Shown piece after piece: positions 8,780 through 17,378 of a stretch of DNA of 64,000 nucleotides; position 1 is the stretch's first letter; every line of letters begins with the position of its first letter. The stretch spans positions 46,441-110,440 of the forward strand of contig CABYND010000004.1 of the NCBI GenBank assembly GCA_902520195.1. Reading direction: 5' to 3'. A program made the translations under genes and the position numbers. The notes below the pieces were generated by a model, which made no database searches, was not told where the DNA came from, and worked only from the letters and a program-made list of their open reading frames with translations. The stretch comes from Halieaceae bacterium (GTDB lineage: Bacteria; Pseudomonadota; Gammaproteobacteria; Pseudomonadales; Halieaceae).

Positions 8780-11179
8780 TTAAAAGTCCAATCGGAAGCG
8801 GAATCCAATGTTGCGACCTGGAAGCGGAACCTGATTCTTCACGAAAGACGCATGATTCCTCGCTGCTTCATCGGTCAGATTTCGTGCAAAGGCAGTTAAC
8901 GTTAAGCGCGTCGAGTCGTCAAAACCGTATGACCATGATGCGTCAGCGTTCACCAAAGTGAAGCCATCCGTGACAGACTCACCAGGTGCCACACTAGTCT
9001 GTCGCTCCACATCCTTGACCAAAAGTTTGGCCGAGAAGTCATCCAGCGTGTACCGAGCAGTAAATATGTTGCGTGCCGGAACAATCCGCGGCACATCCTC
9101 GCCATTACTGAACTCTGCATCTACCTCATCCCTAGCAAGACTCAGCTGCAACTCTCCAGCCGGCAGGGAGAACCGGGCGCCAACCTCAATTTCATAGCCT
9201 GTGAAGTCAGCGTCTTGCTGAGTGTAGTTGGCTAGGGTGAGGTCGCCATGATCCATGTGCTCGTCGTCGTGGTGCTCATCATCATGATCATCGTCGTGGT
9301 GCTCATCATCATGATGCTCCTCTTCCATGTGCTCATCATGTTCCTCGTCAAGTTCGTCACGGAGGTAAATGTAGTTGTCTATTCTGTTGTGATAGATGGA
9401 CCCCATCGCATAAAAGACATCGCCTTCGTAATTAAAAGTGAGGTCAACACCATTCGAGCGTTCCGTATCTAATGCGATATCGCCCACTTCGTAGCGGCCT
9501 GTAGCGAGGTGCGCTCCATTCATAAAGAGCTCTATGCTAGAGGGCACCTTGCTGACACTAGACAAACCTAGCGATACAGATGCCTGATCGTTAAGATCTG
9601 TGCTTAGTGTCATGGCCGCACTGAAGACACTCTCGTCGAAAGACTGAGGTTCAAATACCATCTCTTCTTCATGGTGCTCATCATCATGATCACCCTCGTG
9701 GTCTTCGTCGTGATCCCCCTCATGATCCTCTTCGTGATGCTCGTCCTCATGCATTTCTGCAATGAAGCCGTCGCGCTCGATTCGATCAAATCGGAATCCT
9801 AGATCAAGATCGGCAAAACCGAGGTCGTCCGAGCTGAAGAATCCAACAGTCAACTCAGATGATTCGACAGGTGCCATGAAAGCTTCTGCCCCAAAAATAG
9901 CCGTCTCTTCATCCGCGTAATTTAAGACAACGCGGCGAACTGCCTCCCCTGAGCTCATATCTAAACCTATCTGAACTTCAGTTGATTCATTTTTGAAAAC
10001 TGTAGGGCCCTCTGCGTGGCCGTGCCCATCATGCTCATCTTCATGCTCATCTTCATGCTGTCCCTCACCGTGGCCTTCCTCCTCGGCATGCCCTTCCATC
10101 AGCTCGTAATCGGTGTCCTTGAAGATGAAATCGATCGAGTTCACGAGAGCAAAAGACGTGTTAATCGATCCTCGCAGTGTCAGTGTCTCAGATTTGGTTT
10201 GTGAAAAAATTCGCTCGCCTTCATGCTCGTCGTGCCCAGCGTGATCATCGTCATGCTCGTCGTGATCATCGTCATGCTCGTCATGATCATCGTCATGCTC
10301 GTCGTCATGGTCGTCGTCATGGTCGTCGTGTCCACCATGTGCTCCATGGTCGTCGCCATGAAAAGGAATGCCGTAATGGTTGGTCACATCACTGTAGGAA
10401 AGCCCAACATATCCCCACTCGCCGGTCTTTGAGAGACCAAGTCGATGAGAGGTGTTCTCTGAATCAGAATTAGCGAGGCTGCCTTCGGCCCCGTGTTCAT
10501 CCTCATGATGTTCTTCATGGTCCTCGTCATCGTGATCATCGTGATCTTCGAGGATTGCTCCGTTAGGAATGTCGTAGTTCTCGAAGTCAGATTCTTGGAA
10601 ACTATAAGTGAAGTTTATTCCCCCGAAGTTGCCCTGAACTGCAGCATCAAGACCCCCACCGTCGTTTACATCTTGTGTCTCGCCACCGAGCGACCCTGAA
10701 AACCCCTCCAGGTCTGCAATTGGGATTGAGTTATCTACAATGTTGATGATTCCGCCTACAGATCCGTTGGAGTACATCAATGCTGAGGGCCCGCGAACAA
10801 TTTCGATCTGTTGCAAGTGGCTTAAGTTCGCATCAACGGGATGATCGACACCTAAACCGGAGACGTCCCGTACAACAGTGCCGTTATTCAATACTTTAAC
10901 CCGTGTGCCACCGAGCCCACGAATAATCGGGTGTCCAACGGCCGCGCCAAAATCTGCCGTTGAAACCCCTAATAAACTGTCTATTTGCTCGCCCAATGAT
11001 TGGACTCCAGCCGTGTCCACATCATTTCCGGTCAACAAATGAACTGGAACTGCGTTTGAACTTTTGATCCCCGTGAAAGATGCTGTTACAACAACCTCTT
11101 CCAGCTTGTCTTCACTACCGATAGCCGCAACGGGCAATAACGAAATAGTGGCTAATGCACGAGCTGTATGGCGGCGCAT
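8780..11179 (-). CDS. TonB-dependent receptor with His/Asp-rich extracellular loops, ZnuD-like zinc receptor
   Basis: 799 aa with plug domain (EEVVVTASFTG..., GHPIIRGLGGTRVKVLNNG, EIVRGPSALMYSNGSVGGIINIVDN) and C-terminal beta signature (GRNIGFRFRLDF). Several long HD/HDE-rich loops. Confidence 0.9.
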   Translation of the reverse strand: MRRHTARALATISLLPVAAIGSEDKLEEVVVTASFTGIKSSNAVPVHLLTGNDVDTAGVQSLGEQIDSLLGVSTADFGAAVGHPIIRGLGGTRVKVLNNGTVVRDVSGLGVDHPVDANLSHLQQIEIVRGPSALMYSNGSVGGIINIVDNSIPIADLEGFSGSLGGETQDVNDGGGLDAAVQGNFGGINFTYSFQESDFENYDIPNGAILEDHDDHDDEDHEEHHEDEHGAEGSLANSDSENTSHRLGLSKTGEWGYVGLSYSDVTNHYGIPFHGDDHGAHGGHDDHDDDHDDEHDDDHDEHDDDHDEHDDDHAGHDEHEGERIFSQTKSETLTLRGSINTSFALVNSIDFIFKDTDYELMEGHAEEEGHGEGQHEDEHEDEHDGHGHAEGPTVFKNESTEVQIGLDMSSGEAVRRVVLNYADEETAIFGAEAFMAPVESSELTVGFFSSDDLGFADLDLGFRFDRIERDGFIAEMHEDEHHEEDHEGDHDEDHEGDHDDEHHEEEMVFEPQSFDESVFSAAMTLSTDLNDQASVSLGLSSVSKVPSSIELFMNGAHLATGRYEVGDIALDTERSNGVDLTFNYEGDVFYAMGSIYHNRIDNYIYLRDELDEEHDEHMEEEHHDDEHHDDDHDDEHHDDEHMDHGDLTLANYTQQDADFTGYEIEVGARFSLPAGELQLSLARDEVDAEFSNGEDVPRIVPARNIFTARYTLDDFSAKLLVKDVERQTSVAPGESVTDGFTLVNADASWSYGFDDSTRLTLTAFARNLTDEAARNHASFVKNQVPLPGRNIGFRFRLDF
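9245..9340 (-). repeat. Low-complexity GAT/CAT/GAG-rich tract encoding (H/D/E)n in the receptor
   Basis: Encodes DEEHDEHMEEEHHDDEHHDDDHDDEHHDDEHMDHGD. Confidence 0.8.
10215..10350 (-). repeat. Minisatellite-like tract (about 21-bp period, gtgatcatcgtcatgctcgtc) encoding DDHDEHD repeats
   Basis: Near-identical 21-nt units visible in 10240-10300, encoding HDDDHDEHDDDHDEHDDDH. Confidence 0.8.
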
Positions 11180-11288
11180 GCCTTTCTCCTTTTAATTGTG
11201 TTTGACCAGTGACAAATCAGTCGACTTTCGACCTGATGACCGATTAGGCAGTGCCCTCGTAGTGAGGGATCAACGGCGTCCCGAGGCT

Positions 11289-11309
11289 AAATGATACCCT
11301 GTATCATTT
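11289..11309. promoter_or_regulatory. Candidate Zur operator: AAATGATAC-CCT-GTATCATTT
   Basis: Perfect 9-bp inverted repeat with 3-nt spacer between the divergent TonB receptor and COG0523 genes; related sequences at 14921, 17244 and 53274. Confidence 0.7.
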
Positions 11310-11446
11310 TTATAAAGCAATATCATCGCGCCTTCACGCTACGAAAATGGTTCACGTTTTATGAAGTTGCGTTATCCAAGTGTGCTGTCTCGATAAGAAA
11401 GTAAACTAGTAGAGAGCTGTAGTTATCAAATGGTCCATCAAAAAAG

Positions 11447-12430
11447 ATGAAAATTACTCCCGTAAATGTGATCACTGGCTTCTTAGGCGTTGGGAAAACA
11501 TCGTCGATTCTCAGTCTTCTGCATCAGAAGCCTGCAGATGAAGAATGGGCGATATTGGTGAACGAGTTTGGGGAAATCGGGGTAGATCAGGGGCTAATAA
11601 AGGGACAGATTGCCCCGCGGAATGACGTCATGATTCTCGAGGTGCCGGGTGGCTGCATGTGTTGTGCGGCAGGATTACCCATGGAGATGGCGTTAAGCCA
11701 AATCTTCTTTTTAGGTGAGCCCGACAGGTTAATAATCGAACCAACGGGCTTAGGTCATCCAGCAGAGGTTTTGGGCGTGCTGGCCGCTGATGCTTATGCA
11801 GACCGACTTGAACTACACGCCACGGTAGCACTGGTGGATGCTCGCTCTCTTAATGACGAGCAGCATTGTGAGCACCCAAGTTTTATTCAGCAGATAGAAA
11901 TAGCTGATTTGGTTTTAGCGAACAAAGCTGATTTAAGCTCACAGCAAGACTTAGACAGATTGAGGGAGTATTTGGATTCGCATCGAAAGGGAAACGTCGG
12001 AATGTATCCCGTTGAGTACGGTTCGATAGATATCGCTCTGCTTAATGGACGTTGCTCATGGTCCGCAAGCCAAGACACTCATCACCACACAGACCCTGAA
12101 TATGTCCTTGCCGCGGACTTACCTATGCCGGCCTGCGGATATTTGAGGGCTGAAAATGCGGGTGAGGGCTTCGAGAGTGTCGGTTGGCGGTTCAGCGCTG
12201 AAAAGATATTTAATCATACGAAGGTGCGATCATTGCTCCGGCAAATTCAAGCTGAGCGTGTTAAAGCAGTCATGATCACTGACGCGGGTATTTTTGGTTA
12301 CAACATCAGTGGCACAGCTTTCTCGGAAGTGTATTTAGACGAATGTGCGGAGAGCCGTCTGGAAATTATTTCCGTGAAGTCAGACTCTCAATGGGAACAA
12401 GCGCTGATGGACTGTCTGAAAGCGGAGTGA
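11447..12430 (+). CDS. COG0523-family GTPase (CobW-like)
   Basis: GFLGVGKTSSI Walker A, GGCMCCAAG metal motif, NKADL G4-like motif. Confidence 0.85.
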   Translation: MKITPVNVITGFLGVGKTSSILSLLHQKPADEEWAILVNEFGEIGVDQGLIKGQIAPRNDVMILEVPGGCMCCAAGLPMEMALSQIFFLGEPDRLIIEPTGLGHPAEVLGVLAADAYADRLELHATVALVDARSLNDEQHCEHPSFIQQIEIADLVLANKADLSSQQDLDRLREYLDSHRKGNVGMYPVEYGSIDIALLNGRCSWSASQDTHHHTDPEYVLAADLPMPACGYLRAENAGEGFESVGWRFSAEKIFNHTKVRSLLRQIQAERVKAVMITDAGIFGYNISGTAFSEVYLDECAESRLEIISVKSDSQWEQALMDCLKAE

Positions 12431-12462
12431 ACCGGACGAATAATGCCCAGAGAGTGTCGCGA

Positions 12463-12915
12463 TTAAACGCCTCGCAGGTAAATTTGCGAGGATTGATTCA
12501 CGATCTTGCCGTCGTGCTCCCCGGTCACTGTGAGAATGATCGACTCATAACTCGCCCCTTCAGTCAGTTCGTAGGCAAAGCTGACGCTGCCTGAACGATC
12601 TTCGAGAGGGATTTCATTGACGTCTAGGACCACGTTACGTGTGCCTTGCACTTTCAATGAGACATTTTTGGAAAACATTGGTCGGGAAAAGTTAACGGTC
12701 ATTGCGCTTTTCTCACCAACTTGTACCCGAGCCATCGAAGGGTGCACTACATCGAACACGGGCTTTGGCGGCACTAAACCTGCCATCCGGGCGATGGTGC
12801 CCTCAACAAGCCCCATGTTGTTTGGGTTGAACATCATATGGTCGTAGCAGGCGTACGAGGCGGCCGACGTGCTCAGCAAACACAAGGTTGCAAGCATTTT
12901 TACTAATCTACCCAT
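12463..12915 (-). CDS. Secreted hypothetical protein in the zinc locus
   Basis: Signal peptide (MLATLCLLSTSAASYAC) then a beta-rich domain; follows the ABC permease gene on the same strand. Confidence 0.6.
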   Translation of the reverse strand: MGRLVKMLATLCLLSTSAASYACYDHMMFNPNNMGLVEGTIARMAGLVPPKPVFDVVHPSMARVQVGEKSAMTVNFSRPMFSKNVSLKVQGTRNVVLDVNEIPLEDRSGSVSFAYELTEGASYESIILTVTGEHDGKIVNQSSQIYLRGV

Positions 12916-12964
12916 GTCACTCCTTCGCTTCGCTGCTTGGGGTATTTTGGCTGCCCAAGCACGT

Positions 12965-14200
12965 TTAGCTTATATCTCTTGCAGAAGTATACATCTTTAA
13001 AGAGGGGGCAGCAGCGGCCGCCAGCGTGGCCAGCAGCACCGCCCCCAGCATCAGTGCGGCCTCGGGCGTTAACAAAGTCGCGTCCAAATAGAGACCAAAT
13101 CTCGAGAAAACGGCGTCTCCGATCATGAACAGCGCCGCATAGAGGCTTACTCCCCCCAACAGCATGCCTAACAAGCAGAGGATCATGGCCTCCATTTCGA
13201 CGAGACAAAAGAGATAAAAGGGACTGGCGCCCATCATGCGCAGGAGATGAATCTCCTGGCGCCGCTCGCGAATAGAAGCCAGCAGCACGGCACCCATACC
13301 GAGCACTGCTGCCAGGAGCACCAGAGCAGAGATCAATCGCAGCACGTTTTCAAACATGCTCATCATCTGCCACAGCTCAGACAGCGCAACCCCCGGTAAA
13401 ATCGCCATGAGCGGCTCTCCTGAGAACTGATTGATCTGCCGTTGCACATTAAAAGTGCTCATTCTCGATTTTAAACCGAGCATAAAGGCAGTGATGCTCT
13501 CAGGCTCTGAAAAGTCAGCGGTGGGGGCGCTCGCGTGTGTAAATGCTCCAATCGGGGCCGCGGACCCACCAGCATGCATGGCCTCTATACCCTCTAACCG
13601 CACATGGATGGTCTGATCGACTGGCGTGCCGGTGGGCGCCAACACGCCTACAACCACAAATGGCTGATTGTCGTGCTTGGTAAAGCTGGTGCTCGCCAAG
13701 CCGTGCGCAAGAATGATCTCGGTCCCCACGGAATAACCCAAAGCCAATGCCACCTCTGAGCCAAGCACGGCGTCGAAAGTACCTTCAAACGCCTCACCTT
13801 TGGAAAATGTGAGGCGGCGCTTTTTGCCAAAGCTAAAGTGCTCGAAGAAGGCCTGCGTTGTGCCGACGACGCGGTAACCCTCGTGAGAATCACCCAGTGA
13901 GATTGGGATTGCCCACGCGACATCGTCGGAATCCGCAATCTCCCGATAGGCCTGCCAGCTGATGTTGTCTGTGGGGGAACCGATGCGGAACACGGAATAC
14001 AGCAGCAAATTTAGTGAGCCAGTCTTGGCCCCAACGATCAGATCAACGCCGGATACGGTGCTGGCGAAGCTATCGCGAGCTTGTTGGCGGATCTGCTCGA
14101 TTCCGAGCAGCACGAAAATGGCGACGCTGATGGCCATCAGCGTCATCACCGCTGAGCCTTTGCGACTCAGTAAGCTTTTCACTGCCACCTTCAAAAACAT
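12965..14200 (-). CDS. ABC transporter permease, FtsX/MacB-like
   Basis: 411 aa; N-terminal TM then large periplasmic domain, three C-terminal TM helices, SIRERRQEIHLLRMMGASP signature of FtsX-like permeases. Confidence 0.85.
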   Translation of the reverse strand: MFLKVAVKSLLSRKGSAVMTLMAISVAIFVLLGIEQIRQQARDSFASTVSGVDLIVGAKTGSLNLLLYSVFRIGSPTDNISWQAYREIADSDDVAWAIPISLGDSHEGYRVVGTTQAFFEHFSFGKKRRLTFSKGEAFEGTFDAVLGSEVALALGYSVGTEIILAHGLASTSFTKHDNQPFVVVGVLAPTGTPVDQTIHVRLEGIEAMHAGGSAAPIGAFTHASAPTADFSEPESITAFMLGLKSRMSTFNVQRQINQFSGEPLMAILPGVALSELWQMMSMFENVLRLISALVLLAAVLGMGAVLLASIRERRQEIHLLRMMGASPFYLFCLVEMEAMILCLLGMLLGGVSLYAALFMIGDAVFSRFGLYLDATLLTPEAALMLGAVLLATLAAAAAPSLKMYTSARDIS

Positions 14201-14203
14201 GAC

Positions 14204-14875
14204 TCACCAGGGCCTTTGTGTGATGTCAGATAGCGCTTCGAGGCGGGTGAAGTGTTCCGCGAGTGCCATGTCATGACTGACAAATATCAAAGTCATATCG
14301 CGCTTGCCAATGAGTTCCATCAATAAAGCAAGAAAGTTATCGCGGTTCTCGCTATCTAGGGACGATGTGGGTTCGTCCGCAATCAAAAGTGCGGGCGAAT
14401 TTATTAAGGCTCTCGCGATTGCCACTCTTTGCTGCTGCCCCATGCTGAGATTGGACGTTGGTTTGGCCCAGTCACTCTGCTCAATCATCAAGGCGTCGAG
14501 GAGTGCGCTGGCCTCGTCCCGCCTGTGCGCATTGCCGCCAGACGAAAACGTGCTCGCCAATCCGATATTGTCGACGGCATTCAGGTAAGGGATGAGATTG
14601 AAACGCTGGAAAACGCAGCCGATGTTGTTTGCTCGAAACTGGTCTCGCTGTTTGGCGGACATTTGGTCCAAGCGCTGGTCCAACACGGAGACGTCTCCAC
14701 GGGTGCACGGCAGTAGTCCGCTCATGATATTGAGCAGAGTGGTTTTGCCGGCTCCCGACGGGCCATGTATCAGAACGCGTTCGCCACGCTCGACGCGCCA
14801 CTGCCCAATATCCAGCAATTGGCGTTGGCTATCATTCCCGTAGGAAAATTGGACTCCAGTCAGCTGGACAGCCAT
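14204..14875 (-). CDS. ABC transporter ATP-binding protein
   Basis: HGPSGAGKTTLLNIMSGL Walker A, LSMGQQQRVAIARAL signature, LLIADEPTSSLD Walker B. Start set to internal MAVQLTGVQF of ORF 14204..15106. Confidence 0.88.
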   Translation of the reverse strand: MAVQLTGVQFSYGNDSQRQLLDIGQWRVERGERVLIHGPSGAGKTTLLNIMSGLLPCTRGDVSVLDQRLDQMSAKQRDQFRANNIGCVFQRFNLIPYLNAVDNIGLASTFSSGGNAHRRDEASALLDALMIEQSDWAKPTSNLSMGQQQRVAIARALINSPALLIADEPTSSLDSENRDNFLALLMELIGKRDMTLIFVSHDMALAEHFTRLEALSDITQRPW

Positions 14876-14920
14876 GAGTGTTGTGCGGTCAGATGACCGT
14901 CCTCCTGTCTCACAAGGAGA

Positions 14921-14941
14921 AAATGATACCCTATTAAACCG
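14921..14941. promoter_or_regulatory. Candidate Zur half-operator AAATGATACCCT...
   Basis: First 12 nt identical to the 11289 palindrome; lies between divergent ABC-ATPase and DUF3299 genes. The right arm is degenerate. Confidence 0.5.
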
Positions 14942-14990
14942 ATTTCCAATGGTTGGAGATGCTGGGTGGAGAGGGCTTGAGGAACGTTCT

Positions 14991-15587
14991 GTGAAGGTAA
15001 TTTTGAAAGGATTGTTTTGGGTGGGGATGTTGCAGCTGGCGATCGCTGGCCATGGCGCTTGGGCACAGAATGACGCAGTGAGCGCAGAGGATAAGAGCGC
15101 TTTCACGACCGTCGAGTGGGCCGATCTGATTCCCCCAGAGGTTTTAGAAATCCTGCTGAACCCGCCCAGCTATATCGCCGAGATTAAAGACGGCTCAGCT
15201 GAGGACCAGATCACCAGCCAGATGAAAAACACGCTGGCCGACGAAGAGGAAGATGCTTATCGGCGTGCGCTTGCATCAACAGATGTGAACCCGGCGATGG
15301 ACGGTCAAAAGATCCGCATCCCCGGTTTTGTGGTCCCGCTCGAATTCGACGAGGATCAAACTATCAGCCAGTTTTTTCTGGTGCCTTATTTTGGCGCTTG
15401 TCTGCACATGCCGCCGCCGCCACCTAATCAAATTATTCTGGTAGACGCGCCTGAGGGCGTACAGATGTCTGCACTCTATGAGCCGTTCTGGTTAGAAGGT
15501 GAGGTGAGTACGGTTGTCACTGAGAATGACATGGCCAAATCTGCTTATGCCATGCAGCTACACAAGCTGTCGCCCTACAGCGAGTGA
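14991..15587 (+). CDS. DUF3299 domain-containing secreted protein
   Basis: Signal-like N-terminus then GQKIRIPGFVVPLEFDEDQTISQFFLVPYFGACLHMPPPPPNQIILV, characteristic of DUF3299. GTG start at 14991 chosen inside ORF 14874..15587. Confidence 0.8.
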   Translation: MKVILKGLFWVGMLQLAIAGHGAWAQNDAVSAEDKSAFTTVEWADLIPPEVLEILLNPPSYIAEIKDGSAEDQITSQMKNTLADEEEDAYRRALASTDVNPAMDGQKIRIPGFVVPLEFDEDQTISQFFLVPYFGACLHMPPPPPNQIILVDAPEGVQMSALYEPFWLEGEVSTVVTENDMAKSAYAMQLHKLSPYSE

Positions 15588-15592
15588 CGCTA

Positions 15593-16330
15593 TCAGTTTT
15601 GTAGATTGACCGAAGGGGACTGCGGTGTGGCCTGACCAGCGCCCTGACCCCAGTCTGCTACCCACAACACATCGATTCGCTCTAAGCCAAAGGGCAATCC
15701 ATCGCGGTTGAAAACGATTCGCGTCAGTGCCTCGTTGCTGTCACACTCAAAGGTATAACTAGCCGACACGTCGCTATGGGAGTCGGCGCTGGACGCGTCT
15801 CCGTCGTCGTGATCATGATGCTCATGCGCGTGGTTATCTGAAGTACTTGCGTGGCCCTCGTCGTGGTCGTCCGCATGCTCCTCAGCGTGGTCGGCATGTT
15901 CCTCTGTATGTTCGTCATCGCCCGCGTGGTCCGTTGCACGGTCCGCTTCCTCATCCGAATGATCGGCATGCGCCTCAGGTTGCGATGGCGCTATACCAAC
16001 GCCTACTAGCGAGGAAACATCGACGGTCGAGTCGATCAGCTTACAGGAGTTGCCTTCTAGCGAAAATAGGTCAAGCGGCGCCATCAGAATGGCCTCCGCA
16101 CGCGCCACTGTTGCTTTTTGCTCCTCGGTGACGGCAACCGTTTCAAAGCCCACTAAGCTTTGTGCCGGGGCGTTGAAGATAAGCTGCACCTCTCTACCTT
16201 CGGAGGACAAAAGTAGTTCGGCAGCCCCATGCTCATGTGCACCCCCTGCTGCCCAGGCGGTGCTGCAGTAACAGGCTGCGGCGCTCAAGATCACGAGGCG
16301 CGAACGGCTGCTGGTGCAGCTAGCAATCAT
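15593..16330 (-). CDS. DUF2796 (ZrgA-like) His-rich periplasmic zinc-uptake protein
   Basis: GAHEHGAAELLLSSEGREVQLIFNAPAQSLVGFE N-terminal pattern plus His/Asp/Glu-rich linker (HADHSDEEADRATDHAGDDEHTEEHADHAEEHADDHDEGH). Confidence 0.8.
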   Translation of the reverse strand: MIASCTSSRSRLVILSAAACYCSTAWAAGGAHEHGAAELLLSSEGREVQLIFNAPAQSLVGFETVAVTEEQKATVARAEAILMAPLDLFSLEGNSCKLIDSTVDVSSLVGVGIAPSQPEAHADHSDEEADRATDHAGDDEHTEEHADHAEEHADDHDEGHASTSDNHAHEHHDHDDGDASSADSHSDVSASYTFECDSNEALTRIVFNRDGLPFGLERIDVLWVADWGQGAGQATPQSPSVNLQN

Positions 16331-16733
16331 GACGCGCGCCGCATGATGAAGATACGCAGAGTTTAAAGTTCAATACGTGACTGCAAGCGACTAGGCCGGA
16401 CCCCAGCAGCGTGCCAGTGACTTCGAGGGATTCGCCACCGACTTCGTGTCCGAGCAGCGCTGAGAGAATAAGAATTATGATCCCTGCTACTCCCAAACCC
16501 ACCACCGGTAGCTTTCTATGTTGTCGGCACCCCATTGTGAGCGCAAAAAAGCTGATAGGAATCACGAAAACCAGCAAAGCGAAATGAATGCGTTCATCCT
16601 GCAGCCCAGCGATCATGACAGAGGGGTATAACGACACTAAAACTGGCAAGACCAAGCAGTGAAAAGCACAGGCAAAGGACAAGCTGATAGCTGCTTTGTC
16701 TGCTGCCGGCGTCGTCAACATTTGATTCATCAT
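16320..16733 (-). CDS. MerC-domain-like small membrane protein
   Basis: 137 aa; AISLSFACAFHCLVLPVLVSLYP with paired Cys/His and four TM segments. Confidence 0.7.
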   Translation of the reverse strand: MMNQMLTTPAADKAAISLSFACAFHCLVLPVLVSLYPSVMIAGLQDERIHFALLVFVIPISFFALTMGCRQHRKLPVVGLGVAGIIILILSALLGHEVGGESLEVTGTLLGSGLVACSHVLNFKLCVSSSCGARHDC

Positions 16734-16743
16734 GTGTGCCTTT

Positions 16744-17211
16744 TTACTCGTTACTTTGGTGACACTCCGCGCACCAGCCTTTAATTTCTAACTGTGGGCT
16801 AATCGCACTAAATCCGGCAGAGCTGGCAGCAGTCTGAAGCGCGTCAACTGCATCAGGAGATAAATAGATCTCTTCAACGTGGCGACAGCCGCCACAAATC
16901 AGAAATTGCGATTGATCATGCTCATGAGAACAAGTCATGTGTGAGCAAGATACATACTTGTTGGCAATCTCTAGCCGATGAATCAGGTTCTGATCCTGCA
17001 AAAGATCCAATATGCGGTAGACGGACATTGCCGGCATGTTGCTGTCGCTGCCGGCATTGCATCTCTCCGCGATCTCATAGGCAGAGAGGGCGACGTCGGC
17101 TTCGATCAGCACCGACAATACCTGCTTGCGTCGCTTGGTGAATCTGATGCCTCCCTGAATGCATTTTTGCTCGGCGGCGGACATCACAGTATCGTAGTCA
17201 ACCATGCTCAT
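16744..17211 (-). CDS. zur: Fur-family transcriptional regulator, probable Zur
   Basis: Fur-like winged helix (LTKRRKQVLSVL-type start, MSVYRILDLLQDQNLIHRLE), FLICGGCRHVEEI and WCAECH Cys pairs; embedded in zinc genes. Confidence 0.82.
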   Translation of the reverse strand: MSMVDYDTVMSAAEQKCIQGGIRFTKRRKQVLSVLIEADVALSAYEIAERCNAGSDSNMPAMSVYRILDLLQDQNLIHRLEIANKYVSCSHMTCSHEHDQSQFLICGGCRHVEEIYLSPDAVDALQTAASSAGFSAISPQLEIKGWCAECHQSNE

Positions 17212-17243
17212 GGGTGTTAGACGGTTTCAGAGTTAATCATGGG

Positions 17244-17262
17244 ATAGATACAATATATCAAT
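17244..17262. promoter_or_regulatory. Candidate autoregulatory Zur site (ATTGATATATTGTATCTAT on minus strand)
   Basis: Imperfect palindrome upstream of the Fur-family gene, aligning with the 11289 site through TGATA...TGTATC. Confidence 0.45.
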
Positions 17263-17378
17263 TAGGGCGAAATGTGCATGCTTGAGCTTGTGCCGAGCTC
17301 TAGTTGGTCATGCACCAGTTCTCACCAGATTGCCGCCGACTTTGATAGGCTGATGCCATCGGTCGGAGAATTGTCATT

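Noticed and set aside
10215-10350. CRISPR-like array
   Set aside because: The 21-bp units are contiguous with no unique spacers and stay in frame inside a receptor gene.
9248-10699. Plus-strand ORFs such as MIHVLVVVVLIIMIIVVVLIIMM and RRAQRDHRHARRDHRHARHDHRHARR
   Set aside because: Antisense translation of the His/Asp repeat codons in the TonB receptor; composition artefacts.
14876-15106. N-terminal extension of the ABC ATPase ORF
   Set aside because: It overlaps the divergent DUF3299 gene start and the candidate operator; the internal MAVQLTGVQF start fits ATPase homology better.
15724-16131. Alternative-frame ORFs over the His-rich part of the DUF2796 gene
   Set aside because: Low-complexity artefacts overlapping a well-supported CDS.
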